Source: Bacillus sp. E(2018) | Lineage (GTDB): Bacteria; Bacillota; Bacilli; Bacillales; Fictibacillaceae | Direction of reading: 5' to 3' | Length of the DNA stretch: 64,000 bases | NCBI RefSeq assembly: GCF_005503015.1 | Contig: NZ_SCOL01000001.1 | Span: forward strand, 1,550,001-1,614,000 | Part shown: piece by piece, positions 59,760 to 64,000 of the stretch | Layout: the number at the start of each line of letters is the position of its first letter | How positions within the stretch are numbered: the first letter of the stretch is position 1 | Notes under the pieces: generated by a model | What the model saw: the letters and a program-made list of their open reading frames with translations, nothing else | Told to the model about the DNA's origin: nothing | Databases searched by the model: none | Program-made: the position numbers and the translations under genes

Positions 59760-61448
59760 TTATTGTTGCTTACCATCGATGTAGATCCACTTGTAAGAAG
59801 TATCTGCACCGAATAAGTGGTTAACTAGACCTTTAACGTAAGGTTTACGAAGTCCTACGATACCTTGTTGGTAAAGTGGAGAGATCGCTTGGTCTTCGAA
59901 AAGAACTTTCTCAGCTTCAAGCATTGTTTCCCAACGTTTCTTCGTATCAGTTTCTTTCTTAGCTGAGTTAATTAACTCATCATACTTAGGGTTTGAATAA
60001 CCCATTTGGTTATGCGCGCCATCAGTAATGAACATGTCTAGGAAAGTCATTGGATCTTGGTAGTCAGGACCCCAGCCAGCATATGAGAAGTCATACTCGC
60101 CTTTAGACTCTAGCTCAAGCTTTTGTTTGAACGGTTGTGCTTTAATAGATACTTTTAATCCAGGTAGGTTCTTTTCTAATTGGTTCTTGATGTATTCACC
60201 AGTCTTTTTAGCGCCATCAGAATCGTAGTTTAGAAGCTCAAGAGTAAGCTCTTTCTTACCGATTTCTTCAAGTCCTTTAGCCCAAAGCTTTTTCGCTTCT
60301 TCAGCATCGAACTTACCAAGGTCTCCGTTAGTTTTACGGAAATCTTCGTTACCTTCAGGGCTGAACGTGAACTCACCAGGTACTAAGAAGTAAGCTGGAG
60401 TTGAACCGTTGTTAAGAAGTACGTCAACTAGTGATTGCTTGTCGTAAGCCATATCAATCGCTTTACGGATATTTACGTTTTTAAGTTCTTCTTTCTTTTG
60501 GTTAATACGTAGAAAATAAACAGCTGCATCCCCACGAGTAACTAGGTCTTCGTTATCTTTAAATTGATCTACGAACTCAGAGTTTAAGCCAACAGAGTCA
60601 ACTTGACCTGTTTCGTAAAGGTTAACACCAGTAGCGATGTCTTTAACGATTTTCACGTTAACTTCATCAAGCTTTACAGTGTCTTTGTCCCAATATTGAT
60701 CGTTTTTCTTGAACTGCCATCCTTCGTTATGCTTCCACTCAGAAAGTACGAAAGGACCATTGTAGATCATAGTGTTAGCTTCAAGAGAATACTTGTCAGC
60801 TTGTTTTTTAACATATTCTTCTTTTTGCGGGTAGAACGTTGCAAATCCAGTTAATCCTAAGAAGTAAGGAGCTGGAGCTTCTAATGTTACTTCTAGTGTC
60901 GTGTCATCAACTGCTTTAACACCTAATTGATCAACTTTACCGTATAATGGGTCGCCATCCGTTTGGATCGCGTTAGCGTTCTTAACAGGTCCCATGATGT
61001 AAGCATACTCAGAAAGAGTATCTGGGTGTAATGCTTTTTGCCAAGCGAAAACGAAATCTTTCGCAACTACTTGAGATCCGTCGCTCCATTTAGCGTCTGG
61101 GTTTAATTTAAATGTGTAAACTGTGCCATCTTCATTTACTTTGTGGCTTTCAGCTACACCTTCAGTTGGTTGGTTGTCTTTATCAAGACGGTACAAACCT
61201 TCGAAAACGTTGTTCATTACTTCGAATGAAACTTGGTCAGTAGCTTGAGAAGAATCCATTGAAGGAATTTCAGATCCATCTACTAAGTTAAGTACTTGTG
61301 GTTCATTTGGTGCTGCAGTGCCTGGCTCATCTTTATCTTTGTCCTTACCAGCGTCACCAGCTTTGTCGTCTCCGCCACTACAAGCAGCTAAGAACATGCT
61401 CAAAACTAGAACTAGAGTAAGAAGCAAAGACCATTTTGACTTCTTCAT
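59760..61448 (-). CDS. oppA: Oligopeptide-binding lipoprotein OppA
   Basis: A 562-residue solute-binding lipoprotein. The signal peptide MKKSKWSLLLTLVLVLSMFLAAC ends in the lipobox L-A-A-C. An acidic linker GDDKAGDAGKDKDKDEP follows. Family-5 binding domain signatures are present, such as VYTFKLNPDAKWSDGSQVVAKDFVFAWQKAL. The C-terminal region SYAGWGPDYQDPMTFLDMF is typical of OppA. In Bacillus, Opp also imports Phr signalling peptides, so it affects sporulation and competence. ATG 61448 follows GGGGAGG. Confidence 0.96.
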   Translation of the reverse strand: MKKSKWSLLLTLVLVLSMFLAACSGGDDKAGDAGKDKDKDEPGTAAPNEPQVLNLVDGSEIPSMDSSQATDQVSFEVMNNVFEGLYRLDKDNQPTEGVAESHKVNEDGTVYTFKLNPDAKWSDGSQVVAKDFVFAWQKALHPDTLSEYAYIMGPVKNANAIQTDGDPLYGKVDQLGVKAVDDTTLEVTLEAPAPYFLGLTGFATFYPQKEEYVKKQADKYSLEANTMIYNGPFVLSEWKHNEGWQFKKNDQYWDKDTVKLDEVNVKIVKDIATGVNLYETGQVDSVGLNSEFVDQFKDNEDLVTRGDAAVYFLRINQKKEELKNVNIRKAIDMAYDKQSLVDVLLNNGSTPAYFLVPGEFTFSPEGNEDFRKTNGDLGKFDAEEAKKLWAKGLEEIGKKELTLELLNYDSDGAKKTGEYIKNQLEKNLPGLKVSIKAQPFKQKLELESKGEYDFSYAGWGPDYQDPMTFLDMFITDGAHNQMGYSNPKYDELINSAKKETDTKKRWETMLEAEKVLFEDQAISPLYQQGIVGLRKPYVKGLVNHLFGADTSYKWIYIDGKQQ

Positions 61449-61880
61449 GAGTCGACCTCCCCTTTTTATCCTGTTAAATTGTTAGCAGATAAAAGCATCA
61501 AGAATTATCAGACATTTTCATCTACAAGTTCGATTATACAAGTTTTCAAACAATTGTGCATTTATTTTTTTTAAGAGTTTTACAAAAAGCCCATTATATT
61601 TACTTTTCCTTAACAAAAAATAGGTATATGTACCTATTACCAAACAGGGTTTATTTTCTGATAATTCTACAAATTTTACCATAATTATGTGTAAACTAGC
61701 ATGAATATTACATTCTCGATTTTTTGTGAGGACAGTACATGCTTAACTTTGTAAGATAATTCGTCATTTTTATATTTCATTTGTTACAATGGGAGTAAAG
61801 TCTGACGGTATAATTCAAAAAATATGGTACATTTCTTTATGTTTATGGTGTAATTTTTACTAGATGGAGGCCTTCTACAG
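61449..61880. promoter_or_regulatory. oppA/DUF3899 divergent control region (432 bp, no gene)
   Basis: No ORF with a good start is seen. Facing oppA, TATAAT (minus, 61533-61538) has a weak -35 (TGCACA, 16 bp). A perfect 8-bp inverted repeat AATAGGTA-TATG-TACCTATT is at 61619-61638, about 85 bp upstream, an operator candidate. The rest is A+T-rich. Confidence 0.5.
61619..61638. repeat. Perfect inverted repeat upstream of oppA
   Basis: AATAGGTA and TACCTATT separated by TATG; it has no G+C-rich stem or T-run in the right place, so a protein-binding site is likelier than a terminator. Confidence 0.5.
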
Positions 61881-62252
61881 ATGAACATACTTTTTAAGAG
61901 AATACTGATCATATCAGCGTTCCCTGTCGTGATAGCATTTGGTGTTAGTTTAATATCTTCCGGACCTTTTACCCTTGAAAAATACGTAAATACTTTATTT
62001 TATTTTGCATTGTCGATTGCACTTATTGGTATCGCATTATATGTAGCAAAAGGTGGATTTTTTGATTTCATTACGTACAGCTTTAAAAAAGTGGCGCGAT
62101 CATTATCAAGACATCCAGAGATCGATGATGTTGTTTCATTTAAGACTAACTTTCAAGTATCAGAGCGAATTAACGTCTCTTATATGAAGTCGTTTTTATA
62201 CAGCGGCTTACTTTTAACTTTTATAACAATTGCCGTTGCATATCTCTTGTAA
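61881..62252 (+). CDS. DUF3899-type membrane protein
   Basis: A 123-residue protein with three to four hydrophobic segments (about 7-27, 36-56 and 104-122). The middle KKVARSLSRHPEIDDVVSFKTNFQVSERIN is polar. It resembles DUF3899 proteins, which have no known function. ATG 61881 is 10 bases after GGAGG. It lies directly before the trpS leader, whose promoter overlaps its end. Confidence 0.7.
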   Translation: MNILFKRILIISAFPVVIAFGVSLISSGPFTLEKYVNTLFYFALSIALIGIALYVAKGGFFDFITYSFKKVARSLSRHPEIDDVVSFKTNFQVSERINVSYMKSFLYSGLLLTFITIAVAYLL

Positions 62253-62264
62253 TTTGTGTATACT
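62236..62264 (+). promoter_or_regulatory. SigA promoter of trpS
   Basis: TTGCAT, 17 bp, TATACT; it overlaps the last codons of the DUF3899 gene. Transcription would begin near 62271, just before the T-box leader. Confidence 0.65.
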
Positions 62265-62279
62265 ACAAAAAATAAATGT

Positions 62280-62556
62280 TATATGCGATGAGAAAGAAGA
62301 GTACATGATGTGAAGCTCTCAGAGAGCCTGTGGTTGGTGAGAACAGGCAGTGAATCATGATGGAATGGGCTTTTGAGCATTCTGACCGAACCCTTTTATA
62401 GTAGGCTCAGGCGTGTAATGTCCGCACGATATAATGGACAGCGTATCGGATCTTTTCCTGTACGTGTTAAAGTGATTTTCTGTGTGTATGAAAATTATAA
62501 GGGTGGCACCGCGGTCCATTCGTCCCTTGCATGAGGCGACGAGTGGGCCTTTTTAT
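62280..62556 (+). promoter_or_regulatory. T-box riboswitch of trpS (specifier UGG)
   Basis: A classic T-box leader. Stem I begins GATGAGAAAGAAGAGTACATGAT with its return strand ATCATG at 62354-62359. The next codon TGG (62361-62363) is in the specifier position, matching tRNA-Trp. The T-box sequence GGGTGGCACCGCGG is at 62501-62514. A terminator follows at 62513-62556. Uncharged tRNA-Trp would stabilise the antiterminator and allow trpS transcription. Confidence 0.95.
62513..62556 (+). terminator. T-box-controlled terminator
   Basis: GGTCCATTCGTC and GACGAGTGGGCC pair (with G-U) then TTTTTAT. The 5' arm overlaps the T-box sequence, as needed for the switch. Confidence 0.9.
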
Positions 62557-62584
62557 ATTGATTTTATAAATAAAGGAGAGATGA

Positions 62585-63577
<993 letters not shown>

Positions 63578-63603
63578 TAAAAAGAGTATTAGAACAAACA
63601 GAA

Positions 63604-63641
63604 AACCAGCAGAAGTGATTTTTCGATCACCTGCTGGTTTG
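63604..63641 (+). terminator. Terminator of trpS
   Basis: AACCAGCAG/CTGCTGGTT with inner GTGAT/ATCAC pairing, then TTGTTATTTTT. Confidence 0.85.
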
Positions 63642-63670
63642 TTATTTTTTAGGACTATTTGATTTTGTTC

Positions 63671-64000
63671 TTAGTTCACTTGTGTTCCGTTCTCAAGCTC
63701 CCAAATTTTTTCAAAATACGGCTGTCCTTTTACTAATCGTTCACACATATCCATGTGTTGTTTCGACCATCCGCTCTTTAACTCACAATATAACGCATCC
63801 CAAGCTTCGTCAAAATCCATTCTTTGAATTCTACCGTATTGCTCTGGCATCCACTCTGTGCACCAGTACCTCATCTCAGCGACATTTTTCGTTGAATGAA
63901 GCTGATCTAGAGCCATGAATAACAGTTGCTTCAATTGTCTCTCTTTGCGAGTTAACCCTCGCATGCTGTCTGGATTCGGAGAAAGAATGTGATATTCCTT
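63671..64000 (-). CDS. yjbA: YjbA-like (UPF0736) protein, 5' end beyond the window
   Basis: An open frame reads without a stop from the window edge to 63671. The visible 109 residues begin [22 protein letters not shown] and continue [31 protein letters not shown], ending GTQVN. Their position beside trpS and content fit the C-terminal part of YjbA (about 250 residues). An internal ATG at 63964 exists, but the conserved upstream residues suggest the gene continues. Function unknown. Confidence 0.75.
   Translation of the reverse strand, partial: KEYHILSPNPDSMRGLTRKERQLKQLLFMALDQLHSTKNVAEMRYWCTEWMPEQYGRIQRMDFDEAWDALYCELKSGWSKQHMDMCERLVKGQPYFEKIWELENGTQVN

Overview
This window looks like chromosomal DNA of a low-GC, endospore-forming Bacillaceae (Firmicutes), probably from the Fictibacillus/Bacillus neighbourhood. 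The evidence is A+T-rich DNA, strong AGGAGG-type ribosome sites, many TTG/GTG starts, and a right half that follows, in reverse, the Bacillus subtilis order yjbA-trpS-oppABCDF-yjbC-spx-yjbE-mecA-coiA-pepF-spxH-yjbI-yjbJ-yjbK-yjbL-relQ-ppnK-yjbO-prpE-yjbQ-fabI. The genus is an inference; no rRNA is present.

Region 1 (about 0.1-12.6 kb) is a catabolic module. A nine-gene operon encodes an acyl-CoA dehydrogenase, a transporter, an acyl-CoA ligase, a 3-hydroxyacyl-CoA dehydrogenase, a thiolase, an enoyl-CoA hydratase, two hotdog thioesterases and a DUF3870 protein. It is preceded by a textbook -24/-12 sigma-54 (SigL) promoter and paired TTCA-N4-TGAA sites. The adjacent gene encodes a GAFTGA-type sigma-54 activator. 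An AtoE-type short-chain fatty-acid permease lies beyond it, with a cotD-like gene between. The module probably activates and beta-oxidises a carboxylic acid.

Region 2 (about 10.6-33.9 kb) is the accessory and most interesting part. It is a spore-surface island in the chromosomal slot that holds cotO-cotZYXWV in B. subtilis. Each end carries a CotY/CotZ-like cysteine-rich protein beside small beta-rich proteins of one shared repeat family: one triplicated protein on the left, two single-unit proteins on the right. Between them lie a CotD-like protein, a His/Glu/Ser/Lys repeat protein, a coiled-coil protein, a 371-residue cysteine-containing protein, unknown small proteins and a glycan block. 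The glycan block has five glycosyltransferase-type genes, a UDP-6-deoxy-aminosugar operon, and an ATP sulfurylase/APS kinase pair. That pair has a consensus SigK promoter (AC-N17-CATACACTA). The combination suggests a glycosylated, perhaps sulfated, spore outer layer made by the mother cell. Ordinary genes (pgpA-like, yjcH-yjcG-yjcF, DUF421, MBL hydrolase, tRNA-Val) are interspersed.

Region 3 (about 34-64 kb) is conserved housekeeping and stress DNA: fabI, a CPA2 antiporter, an FtsW/RodA paralogue, prpE, rluD-type synthase, NAD kinase, RelQ, CYTH protein, lytic transglycosylase, truncated haemoglobin, SpxH, PepF, CoiA, MecA, TerC, Spx, GNAT, UbiD-type decarboxylase, HD protein, DegV, the Opp transporter and trpS with a T-box leader. 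No insertion sequence, CRISPR array, prophage or replication origin was seen.
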